A stretch of DNA of 64,000 bases from assembly GCF_000699445.3 (NCBI RefSeq), contig NC_067196.1, positions 77,986,364 to 78,050,363 of the forward strand, read 5' to 3'. Shown piece by piece: positions 1-9,550 of the stretch. The first letter of the stretch is position 1, and each line of letters starts with the position of its first letter. This stretch comes from Schistosoma haematobium. Lineage: Eukaryota > Platyhelminthes > Trematoda > Strigeidida > Schistosomatidae. The notes under the pieces are model-generated. The model made no database searches, had not been told where the DNA came from, and was given only the letters and a program-made list of their open reading frames with translations. The position numbers were made by a program, and so were the translations under genes.

Positions 1-59
1 CGAGAACAACTACACACTGAAATGCGACTGCTGCAAAAGAGTTTGAATTTTGTGGTCAT

Positions 60-180
60 TTCATCTAGTATTCTAGTGCCTTGATGAAGACATATTTCGG
101 GTTTTATATTTAGACTATGAGGCCTCACTTAGAGCATTGCAGCCAAGTAGTAAGTCCTACTCATATTAGGAATCCTATCA
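60..180 (+). mobile_element. CR1-like LINE reverse transcriptase scrap
   Basis: A short stretch reads MRPHLEHCSQ in one + frame. This matches the 'VRPHLEYC' block that follows the reverse transcriptase core in the other CR1-like LINEs of this window. The frame is lost on both sides, so it is a relic and could be chance. Confidence 0.3.
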
Positions 181-189
181 CATTCAGTG

Positions 190-424
190 GATAGAACACA
201 CATTGAGGAAAGCACCCACCTCAAGTCCTTGCTTGGAATCCTCAAAATTAAAGGAAAAGAGGAAGACCAAAGAACATATTAAACCGAGAAATGGAGACAG
301 ACATGAGAAGAATGAACAACAATTGGATAGAACTAGAAAGGAAGGCCCAGGACAGAGTGGGTTGTAGAATGCTGGTCGGCGGCCTATGCTCCATTGGGAA
401 TAACAGGCATAGGTACGTAAGTAA
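190..424 (+). mobile_element. LINE-A family 3' end fragment
   Basis: In + frames this reads a diverged version of the C-terminus of LINE-A (compare 7860-8039): KRGRPKN, then a [12 protein letters not shown] block, then [13 protein letters not shown]. It ends in a GTACGTAAGTAA tail like the TAAG-type tails of the two longer LINE-A copies. It is 5' truncated and broken by frameshifts. Confidence 0.7.
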
Positions 425-479
425 TCATACTCGAGCATTCAACGTGTGAGAAATAAGTTAGTGACTGATCATTCTAAAC

Positions 480-805
480 TCTCCTGTGACAAGCGTTTGA
501 GACGTTCAGACCTTTAACCCTTATCTTATTGTAGAACTCGACACAACCTCATATTGACGCTCCGTATCTTAAATAATGATTTCTGCGTTAACATGTCTTA
601 GCTTTTTGCTTCCGACGGGACCAATCATCTGGGCAACTGCAAAGCTTCGTAAACCACAGCTGAATTAACTCAGAGTTGGATCTTGTTCTTATCGAGCAGT
701 CAGTGACTGAAATATCCTACTCGAACAAGTGGTATCGACTCGATCAGTGAACACTTCTACGGAGAGGCTGGTTTTCCACTTGAAGACAAGTTGGAGGGAT
801 GAACA
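480..805 (+). mobile_element. CR1-like LINE 3' end fragment
   Basis: Translated + strand pieces match the C-terminal region of the CR1-like LINE at 29159-30001: a 'PLSYCRTRHNLILTLRILNND' type segment, then TNHL, then SVNTFTERL. Several frameshifts and stops are present. It ends just before the LTR fragment at 823. Confidence 0.55.
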
Positions 806-822
806 CAGGTAAAGCGATCTAC

Positions 823-1180
823 TGTAGTGGCATTGGACCATTACCACACAATCCTCAAAGCTGAACACGAGACTACTCGGAAGATAGATACTCAATATTT
901 AACGCGGAGAAATTCCTAGCAACGTAGAAGGCGGGAACAGCGAGTTGAATAAATTGGAGTCGATCGGATTGCATGTCTTGACCATGCAGGCGTGGCTCCT
1001 GCGGAATGTTACCTTGAATATTTTATTTGTATTAAACATATTGTTCTTTCTCTAGCCTACGCTTGCTCTCCATTATGTATTGGTAATTGTTACGAAGTAG
1101 TGAGTTGGTGTAAACGATGATGTGACTCCCACGCAAGATCTTATAGATTAGGCAGTTATATCATGACAAATCTACAATTT
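823..1180 (+). repeat. Truncated LTR of the TGTAGTGG family
   Basis: It starts TGTAGTGGCATTGGACCA and follows the 416-bp LTRs at 1607 and 4850 along most of their length, clearly diverged from them. Similarity stops about 1180, before the ATTCTACA terminus, so the 3' end is missing. No internal domain is attached. Confidence 0.75.
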
Positions 1181-1420
1181 AACACTAATCCTGATTCTTG
1201 AGGAATGACATGTTACAGTTCAGTTTGTGAATTGGGAACTCCGACCGTAGCTCTTCTAGAGTTACTGCCGGTCCCAAGCCCGGGTAATGAAGAAGGTATG
1301 GACATGGGGTTAGCGACCCCATCCCGTAGAAAACTAACTCGCTAAAAAACGCTAACCAGAATAAATAATTCAAACCATTTAAACTCTGCCCTGGGAGTTA
1401 GGTCTTCATTTAGAAGAACT

Positions 1421-1606
1421 ATGACGCCTCATGGTGAAAGCCGAGTTCCTTCGGAAGCCACGAGGCCGATACCTTTTCTAACAACCGGAGCAACAATTTT
1501 TATAGGTACATGGAACGTCCGAACAATGTGGGAGACCGGGAAGACCAGTCGAATAGCAACGGAAATGAGGAGATACAACTTGGCAGTACTGAGAATCAGC
1601 GAAACC
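1421..1606 (+). pseudogene. LINE-A copy 1 endonuclease, N-terminal part
   Basis: The reading frame begins [16 protein letters not shown] and contains [15 protein letters not shown], the first conserved block of LINE endonucleases (the Asn of WNVR is catalytic in the family). It is cut after RISET by the LTR element starting at 1607; the protein continues at 5266 with the HWTQ block, as seen uninterrupted in copy 2. Confidence 0.85.
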
Positions 1607-2022
1607 TGTAGTGGCATTGGACAATAGCCACACAATCCACAAAGCTGTGAACACGAGACTACTCAGAAAATAGATATTCAATATTTAACGCGGAGAAATA
1701 CCTAACAATGGAGAAGGCGCGAAGAATGAATTGAATGGACTGGGTTTGATCGGATGGCATGGCTCGTCCATGCAGGCGTGGTCCATCTCAATGTTACTTT
1801 ATATCTTCTATTCATATTAAATATATTGTTCTTTCTCTAGCCCAACCTTGTTCTACATCATGTATTGGTAATTGATACGATACAGTGAGTTGGTGTAGTT
1901 GATGGTGTGACTTCAACGTAAGATCTTATAGATTAGGCAGTTATATCATGACAAATCTACAAATTTAGGATTAGGTCTATTATAAGGGCAGTACTAATAT
2001 CATAGTAGACCATAATTCTACA
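1607..2022 (+). repeat. Left LTR (416 bp)
   Basis: It begins TGTAGTGGCATTGGACAA and ends CATAATTCTACA. It matches the right LTR at 4850-5265 with about four substitutions, for example in ACTCAGAAAATAG versus ACTCAGAAGATAG. Confidence 0.92.
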
Positions 2023-2040
2023 TTGGTGAGGCCAACTAAA
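2023..2040 (+). promoter_or_regulatory. Candidate primer-binding site
   Basis: Directly after the left LTR the sequence reads TTGGTGAGGCCAACTAAA. The TGG one base inside fits pairing with a tRNA 3' CCA end. I have not matched it to a particular tRNA. Confidence 0.4.
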
Positions 2041-3521
2041 GAAACGCAACCTGTTATTGTTAATCCTTATTTCCACCTTAACCTTCTCAATCGGTTTTTA
2101 TTTTTGTAAACCCAGTATTCTAATAGTCCTTTGATTAATGGTCACATATATTATCGTAATGTTATATCTATTAGTTCACATAACTTACTAGCTCAATCGA
2201 TAATAAAAGTTGATCATCTATATCAACTAATTAGCTTTGATGGTTCGTTAACAAGCTTTAATAGCATTAACCTGCTTCAGCGACATAGACTTGTTTAAAC
2301 ATCAAGCTCTAGCAAATATGACCTGTAAATAGCGTAAATATACATTGACTAACAATGCAATCAAGGATTGAATAGTTATCTGGATCTAATTCTTAGTGTT
2401 CCTTCGCCTAACACCTCATCCTGTTTTAAACTATGTACTATCCTGTAATATCTTTTCTTCCGACCACTGCCTGCCTAATTTCATATTTTCGAGTTCCATT
2501 GCCAAACAACAAGGATGACACTTCTCCAAAAAAATACTGAGTCCCAGCTATAAGTTTTCTGCAATCATAAGTTCATTTTAGATGGCTCATTCATCGGCAT
2601 ACACAATTATCTGGATTCATTCAGTTGTTCTGATCAGAGCGAGTCCCAAAAACCTCAACAGCATCAAGCACCCTGGAAGCGATTGCCATACTGCATGTTT
2701 TTATTCTGGATGCTTTTGGATCATTAATACTCACGAATGGCGTTATGTATGTCGTCCACTGAATAACCTAATTTTCAAAAATAACCCAGGCGAGTTCAAC
2801 TATTTTACTTAATGATTATTTGTACTTAACATGTATGTTTTCTAGTTGCTTTTGCCATATATTTGTAAGTGTCCCTAGGCTAAACGCAATAACTTCTAAT
2901 GGAATGTTTATAACGCATCATATTCCTGCCTGAAGCTTTACAAGCAGTCTTAACTTTAAAATTATTTATCTGGTCATGTTCATTATTTTTAAATTGTCAT
3001 ATACGTCAACAACCTGCTTGTTAACCTGACCCATACACGCGTTGCACTATATCTCCATGTCTTCTAAATTTAGAAATCATCTGGATCGCCTTTAACATTT
3101 ATTAATAAACCCATCATAGTCGTTGTTGCTAATCGTATTTGGGTTTATGGATTGGTTTATCATATCAGCAGCCTAAAATGCGAACATAGTTTAGATAATA
3201 AGATTAAAAATTTAGGTACTATCAACTGCACTAGTAAAATAACTAAATCCCTAGGTATCTGTTGGCTAAACAAACGTTTCAAATCAAAACTCCGTAGCCT
3301 ACTAGAATTAACACTAAACGAATCTTTCTGAATTAAAATTTATAATTAAATTAGGCGTCTCGGATTCTTTAACGTTATAAATTTCTGATAATTTCGAATC
3401 ACCTAAAGCAACAATACCTATTTTTCCACTGACTAATCCTCAATCAACACTATAACTAGCTAAACGTAATAGTTTCAGGATATCGTCATAAAGTATTGTC
3501 ATGACTTGACAATCACGTAAT

Positions 3522-3686
3522 ATGATTGATAAAATTAATGAAACTATTAACAAAATCGGTCAGCAAATCGACTTAAAATTATCACTAGTGTTGTTTTTCT
3601 TTTATCTTCATTCACTACAGATGATTACAGTATGTTTCTCTATCGGTTGCTTATTCAGTAAATATCTCAAAACCTTGTCAGTCTAA
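3522..3686 (+). other. 54-codon open frame in the LTR element interior
   Basis: From ATG at 3522 to TAA at 3684 the frame reads an amphipathic stretch (KINETINKIGQQID) followed by a hydrophobic one (LVLFFFYLHSL). That order would suit a short coiled coil next to a membrane segment. Stops lie close upstream in the same frame. It could be a relic of a longer gene or chance in AT-rich DNA. I do not recognise it. Confidence 0.2.
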
Positions 3687-4836
3687 TTGGAGGTTTAGCG
3701 ACACAATCATGCATGCAAATAATCAGTATAAGCAGTCGAGCAAATCTCCTGCAAACTGAAAACATCAATGTCGAATTTACCCAAACACTGACTAAGGTTC
3801 AAGCCATTATCATAGACATGAGTTGGGAGTGTACTCCCCTTGGTTACAACTTATGTACTCCCTGATAATCACATGAGCATCACTCACTATTAATCATCTT
3901 GTAAAAACTTATTTAGCCAAGTCCATCTTGCAACACCACATCACTTAGTAATATGACACATAGGCTTAACTGATTTCAATAACTTATAACCACCATATCT
4001 CAATTAAATCGTATTCCGCCTTATGATAAACTGCATACTTGCAACTAACTTGTATGACCAATCAGCCGGCAAGTATAAATATAAATAAATAGTCTGCTGC
4101 AGATCAGAACATTGAGTCTAGAGCATGTCTCTAACGAATACACTCATGTTTAACGATTTGTTCCTAGCTATCTGTCCAAAATTCATATAATTATCACTCA
4201 TGTATTTAAATTTTATTTTGATAACCATTCATGAGTATTAGTAGTATTACTAAATTCTATCACGGTCAAGTAAACACGGGGTTGAGAAAATCTCCCCGTA
4301 ACTAAATAAACCGTATCAAACCAACTGGAACACTAGTTGGGATTCTTCTCCACGGTAATACTTTTGTTCCTTCAGTTAGCCTACTAATACAGATGCAATT
4401 GTAATTCAACACATATGGACAACTTACCGGCATAATCGTTATTTGATTTCATAATTTAAACCAAAACTAATACCAATATTAACATTTCTACAATATTCAT
4501 CACTTTAATATTCCTAAACACAAAATACTTACTACCTATACGTTAAGTTATTAACAAACGGCTATTAACACGCATCGTTTTATTATTATTATTATTATTG
4601 TAATCCCATTTTTTGTAGCTCAAATAATCTTCACCCAAATTTTTATTTCAAGCATGTTAAGCATAAAGGCACATATTTTAAAATTATTACATGTAATTCC
4701 CGACCAGATGCTGCCGCCTTCTTTTTGATTTATCTTTCAGCTTACCAATACCCGGAGGATTCTTATTATCCTTGGTAAGCTCCGGCGCGCGACGATCCCA
4801 TCCAATTTGGTATCGAACCAACACCACGTTGATTCT

Positions 4837-4849
4837 GGTGGGAGAGTAG
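4837..4849 (+). promoter_or_regulatory. Polypurine tract before right LTR
   Basis: GGTGGGAGAGTAG lies immediately before the right LTR, the expected place for the plus-strand primer of an LTR retrotransposon. Confidence 0.55.
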
Positions 4850-5265
4850 TGTAGTGGCATTGGACAATAGCCACACAATCCACAAAGCTGTGAACACGAG
4901 ACTACTCAGAAGATAGATATTCAATATTTAACGCGGAGAAATACCTAACAATGGAGAAGGCGCGAAGAGTGAATTGAATGGACTGGGTTTGATCGGATGG
5001 CATGGCTCGTCCATGCAGGCGTGGTCCATCTCAATGTTACTTTATATCTTCTATTCATATTAAATATATTGTTCTTTCTCTAGCCCAACCTTGTTCTACA
5101 TCATGTATTGGTAATTGGTACGATACAGTGAGTTGGTGTAGTTGATGGTGTGACTTCAACGCAAGATCTTATAGATTAGGCAGTTATATCATGACAAATC
5201 TACAAATTTAGGATTAGGTCTATTATAAGGGCAGTACTAATATCATAGTAGACCATAATTCTACA
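4850..5265 (+). repeat. Right LTR (416 bp)
   Basis: A direct repeat of 1607-2022, starting TGTAGTGG and ending ATTCTACA, followed by the target duplication AACC and the resumed LINE-A sequence CATTGGACCC. Confidence 0.92.
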
Positions 5266-5910
5266 AACCCATTGGACCCAAGCTGGACAGAAAAGGCTAA
5301 ATACGGGAGAGATGCTGCTATACTCCGGCCACGAAGAGGAAAATGCTCCACACACAGGGAGTTGTTCTAATGCTGTCCAAAGTAGCACAAAATGCACTTG
5401 TAGGATGGGAATCTCACGGATCCAGAATCATCAAAGCATCATTCAAAATAAAGGAGGAGGGGATCACAATGAATATTATCCAATGTTATGCACCCACCAA
5501 TGATAGTAACGACGACATTAAAGATCAATTCTATGAGCGGCTGCAATCAATCATAGAGAAGTGCCCAAGAAAGGACCTCACCATTCTGATGGGAGATCTA
5601 AACGCCAAAGTCGGAATAGACAACACCGGATATAAAGATATCATGGGACGACATGGACTGGGAGAGAGAAACGAAAATGGGGAAAGATTTGCAATAAATT
5701 GGTCATAGGCGGAACAATATTTCCACACAAACGTATACATAAAGCTACATGAATCTTACCGGACCACACCACAGAGATCCAGATAGATCATATTTGCATC
5801 AATAAAAAGTTCCGAAGGACAATGGAAGATGTGAGAACCGAGAGAGGAGCTGACATAGCTTCAGATCACCACCTAGTTGTGGTCAATTTAAGACTGAAGC
5901 TAAAGAAGAA
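5266..5910 (+). pseudogene. LINE-A copy 1 endonuclease, remainder
   Basis: The endonuclease continues here with [41 protein letters not shown] and, in a shifted frame, IQIDHICI and [10 protein letters not shown]. These are the standard blocks of the LINE endonuclease fold (YAPT, GDFNA-like, DHI, SDH). A small deletion near 5690-5700 shifts the frame after NGERFAI. Copy 2 carries the same deletion. Confidence 0.8.
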
Positions 5911-6529
5911 CTGGACAATCAGCACTACAAAGGTTCAATACAGCCTTCCTTCGAGATACTGACAAACTCAATGAATTCAAGATAGCTCTCAACAACAGGT
6001 TCCAAGCCTTACAGGATCTACTGAAAGAAGAAGAATCTACTATGGAGGACAACTCGGAAAGTATCAAAGAAGCATTAATTTCAACGTGTCAGGAGGTTCT
6101 GGCCCTCAAGAAGCATCATCATAAGGAATCGATCTCTATAGAAACACTGGACAGGATCAAAGAAAGGAAGAACAAGAAGACAGCAATTAACAACAGCCGA
6201 ACACGAGCAGAGAAAGTCCAAGCACAAGCTGAGTACATAGAAGCAAACAAGCAAGTGAAGAAGAGCACTAGAGCCGACAAGCAGAAATACATCGATGGCG
6301 GAAAAAGCTGCAAGAGTAGGAAATATGAAACAGCTTTACGATACAACGAAGAGACTAGCAGGGAAATATAGTAAACCAGAGAGACCGGTCAAAGACAAAG
6401 AAGGCAGGCCAATCACTGAAATTCAACAACAGAAGAACAGATGGGTAAAGTACTTCGAGGAATTCCTGAATAGGCCGACTCCAATGAATCCACCAGACAT
6501 CGAAGCAGCACACACAGATCTTCCTATAG

Positions 6530-8039
6530 GTGTCAATCCACCAACGACGGAAGAAATCAGAATGGCCATCAGACAAATCAAGGACGGGAAAGCAGCAGAA
6601 CCCGACAACATATCAGCTGAAGTCAGACATCGAAGTAACTACAAACATGCCTTACCTTCTATTCAAAAAGATTTGGGATGAGGAACAAGTGCCGATGGAC
6701 TGGAAAGAAGGACACCTCACCAAGATTCCAAAGAAAGGAGATCTAAGCAAATGTGAAAACTACAGAGGCATTACACTACTGTCAGTACCAGGGAAAGTCT
6801 CTAACAGAATGTTGCTAAACCGGATGAGACGCAGTAGATGTCCAACTTTGAGACCAACAAGCCGGATTCCGGAGGGATCGGTTGTGCACAGACCAAATGG
6901 CGACACTACGGATCATCGTCGAACAATCAATTGAGTGGAACTCGTCACTGTACATCAACTTTATTGGTTATGAAAAAGCATTTGACAGTGTAGATAGGGG
7001 AACCTTATGGAAACTTCTTCAACACGGAGTTCCTGAGATTGTCAACGACGGGCTATAGTGCAAAGTAGTGCATGGAGGACAGCTGACAGACGCATTCCAA
7101 GTAAGGACCGGAGCCAGACAAGGCTGTCTACTCTCTCCCTTCCTCTTTCTTCTGGTGGTCGACTGGATTATGAAGACCTCGACATCTGAAGGAAAACACG
7201 GAATACAATGGACAGCTCAGAACCAATTAGACGGTTTGGACTTCGCAGATGACCTAGCACTCCTATCGCATACACATGAACAAATGCAGATAAAGACAGT
7301 CAATGTAGCAGCAGTCTCTGCATCAGTAGGCCTCAACACACACAAGGGGAAAACCAAGGTCTTCAGATTCGAAACGAAGAACAGCAATCCAATCACTCTT
7401 GATGGCGAAACTCTGGAAGATATAGAATCCTTCACATACCTGGGAAGCATCATCGATTAACAATGAGGTTCAGATGCAGACGTGAAGGCGAGGATTGGCA
7501 AAGCAAGGGCCGCATTCCTACAATTGAAAAACATATGGAACTCAAAACAACTTTCAACCAATATCAAGGTGAGGATCTTCAATATCAACGTCAAGGCAGT
7601 TCTACTGTACAGAGCTGAAACTTGGAGAAATACAATAACCACCATCAAGAAGGTACAAGTATTTATAAATAGCTGTCTACGCAGGATACTCAACATCCAT
7701 TGGCCGGATACCATCAACAACAGCCTTCTGTGGAGGAGAACACACCAGCTTCCAACTGAAAAGGAAATTAGGAAAAGACGATGGAGATGGATAGGACATA
7801 CATTACGCAAATCACCGAACTGCATCACGAGGCAAGCCCCAACTTGTAATCCTGAAGGGAAGCGTAAAAGAGGAAGGCCAAAGAACACATTACGTCGGGA
7901 AATCGAGGCAGATATGAAAAGGATGAATAACAACTGGGAAGAGCTGGAAAGGATTGTCCAGGACAGGGTTGGATGGAGAGTGCTGGTGAGAGGCCTATGC
8001 TCCTTCACGCGTGACAGGAATAAGTACGTAAGGAAATAA
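6530..8039 (+). pseudogene. LINE-A copy 1 reverse transcriptase
   Basis: Consecutive + frames give the reverse transcriptase blocks: [64 protein letters not shown] and the catalytic LDFADDLAL near 7230-7260. The post-RT region follows (LGSIID, then [18 protein letters not shown] to the end at 8039). Frame changes occur near 6660-6690, 6830-6960 and 7458, with a TAG near 7057. The enzyme would copy element RNA into DNA at a nicked target; this copy is dead. Confidence 0.85.
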
Positions 8040-8204
8040 GTGGCAACTTGGACTGAAATACTTCGCAGATATCGTCTTAGAATTCTCAAAGCAAGTGAGT
8101 TTCCTGTCTACTTATAACCGATTTAGTCAGATTGTTAATAACATAAAGCTATCCCAGTCATCTGTCTTTGCGATTTTCAGTCGTTTCCGTAACAACCATT
8201 GACG

Positions 8205-8520
8205 TGTCGAATTATGGTCTTTTATGGTGTCAGTTCTGCTTTAATAATAGACTTAATCCTAAACTTGTAGATTTGTCATATTGTAACTGCCTAATCAATA
8301 AGATGTCACGTGGAATTGACATTATTATCTACACCAATCATCAGTATATGGTGAAGAACACACTTAGGCTAGAGGTGGAACAATATATTTAATATGAATA
8401 AAAGGTATATGTTAACACTCATTAATGACCACGTCTGAAAGACCGAGCCTTAAATGTTGAATATGCATTTTCCCAGTTGTATCGTGTTCATCTTGTGTAG
8501 TTAGGGCCCAATGCCACTAT
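8205..8520 (-). repeat. Solo LTR of the TGTAGTGG family
   Basis: Read on the - strand this is a diverged version of the 1607/4850 LTR, running from TAGTGGCATTGGGCC to CCATAATTCGACA. It is flanked on both sides by TTGACG or its last five bases (8199-8204 and 8520-8525), which fits a target duplication. No internal region remains, so LTR-LTR recombination is the likely origin. Confidence 0.75.
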
Positions 8521-8639
8521 TGACGTACACTTATTGAAAACATCAACTGTTCTATAGCTGGATCTTAGTATGAGAACACAAATAACTCTTATTGATAAAA
8601 ATAGACGAAAAATTTAAAGTAAACCTTCTCACCATAATG

Positions 8640-8803
8640 TAGCAACGCAAGGATTCATGGGATAGTTCAAAGTTCGCTATTTTGACAAGACCCTTGTCAT
8701 TCATTAAGAGTTTGGAGATTTTTAAGTCCCTGTGGATTATAAAGTTTTCATGAAGGTATTTCAGAACTTTGGAAATCTGAAGCATGATGCATTCACATTC
8801 AGA
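8640..8803 (-). pseudogene. CDK10/11-like protein kinase fragment
   Basis: The - strand reads the catalytic-loop region of a CMGC serine/threonine kinase: a [15 protein letters not shown] helix, the [11 protein letters not shown] catalytic loop with its HRD and Lys, and then KIANFELS where an active kinase has ADFGLA. The Mg-binding DFG aspartate is Asn and the glycine is Glu, so this is not an active kinase. Neither the glycine-rich loop nor the APE region is present, and the surrounding open frame (8552-8962) is hydrophobic and unrelated. The wording [11 protein letters not shown] fits CDK10 or CDK11 best. It may be a retrocopy scrap or a captured exon; flanks are repeats. Confidence 0.6.
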
Positions 8804-9139
8804 TAAACAAAGCATATAAGCAGACCAGAGAAGGTAAACAAGCCAAATCGCTACAGTACTCATTACAAGCGTCAGTACAGCTAAAAATAGATAGTGTGTA
8901 GCGCAGCAAAGCGACACACTATATGAAATAATAAGTGACAGACAAACATACACAAAGCACATAGATGGAGATACACAAGGTCGTAAAAATAAGGTGTGTG
9001 TATGTAATGGATACGATGTGCTATGAAAACAATAGTCATCGTGATGGTAAGAATGACGCGAAGTCAGATGCTGTTCGATTTATCAAGGTCTCTTCAAAAG
9101 CTATGATTAATCATTTAAGTGTGTATTAGCACTCGACTC

Positions 9140-9270
9140 TACAAGACCAAAAACCAAGACCACACAAAGTACCGGTGTCATACAGGTTCGCCAACAGAGT
9201 AATCAACTCAGTAATCAACTACTGGAAGAAATGATGTCCGTAATTTCAAATGATTCTTTCAAGATATCTC
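9140..9270 (+). mobile_element. CR1-like LINE C-terminal scrap
   Basis: The + frame reads SYRFANRVINS and then VINYWKK, matching the 'FSHRVVNYWNSLP' block near the end of CR1-like ORF2 proteins in this window. It is short, decayed and 5' truncated. Confidence 0.4.
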
Positions 9271-9500
9271 TAGCTACTCAGTGAAGTTGAACAGAAAAGG
9301 ACTACCAAAAGCAGTCGCCCTCTGTCATTTGTGCACATATATGAATCTATCGTTATGGCGGGACAGTGAAGCTGAATGTTTAGGCAGTTAGTTAGAAGTT
9401 AATTGAGCTGGGAAAATACGCGCATCTCATCGGGGGATTTACTCCAACAGCAATTCCAGCCAACTGTTTAAGTTGTTTATCACACGATTCTTTAAAGAAA

Positions 9501-9550
9501 ATGACTGATGGCAATGAGAAACTTAAACAAATGGAGGAGGAGATGGATAG
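9501..9550 (+). CDS. RBM42: RBM42 exon 1
   Basis: It encodes [16 protein letters not shown] plus two bases of an Arg codon. The donor is GATAG|GTATCC. The 40-bp intron that follows is typical of the tiny 5' introns of trematode genes. Confidence 0.88.

Larger units (their letters stand above)
1607..5265 (+). mobile_element. Non-autonomous LTR retrotransposon without recognisable gag or pol
   Basis: This 3659-bp element is bounded by two 416-bp direct repeats that begin TG and end CA, flanked by the 4-bp duplication AACC (1603-1606 and 5266-5269). Joining the flanks restores the uninterrupted LINE-A sequence seen in copy 2, so the ends are certain. The two LTRs differ at only about four positions, which suggests a fairly recent insertion. 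The 2.8-kb interior is AT-rich and holds no frame longer than 76 codons. I see no Gag, protease, reverse transcriptase or integrase motif. A purine-rich tract lies just before the right LTR and a TGG-starting stretch just after the left LTR. It would have to be mobilised by proteins of another element. Confidence 0.85.
1237..8040 (+). mobile_element. LINE-A copy 1 (RTE-like), split by an LTR element
   Basis: A non-LTR retrotransposon with an apurinic-type endonuclease followed by reverse transcriptase. It runs 1237-1606 and resumes at 5266-8040; the gap is an LTR element with a 4-bp target duplication. It is almost identical to the inverted copy at 14550-17687, including the same internal frameshifts and the same in-frame TAG near 7057. 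The 5' untranslated region starts near 1237, the protein start ATGACGCCTCAT is at 1421, and the 3' end is a short TAAG-like tail. RTE clade is inferred from the single EN-RT architecture, the FADD motif and the short repeat tail. It cannot encode an active protein as it stands. Confidence 0.9.

Noticed and set aside
8552..8962. A 136-residue membrane protein
   Set aside because: Only the 8640-8803 part is meaningful (kinase-like). The hydrophobic N-terminal part is low-complexity AT-rich translation.
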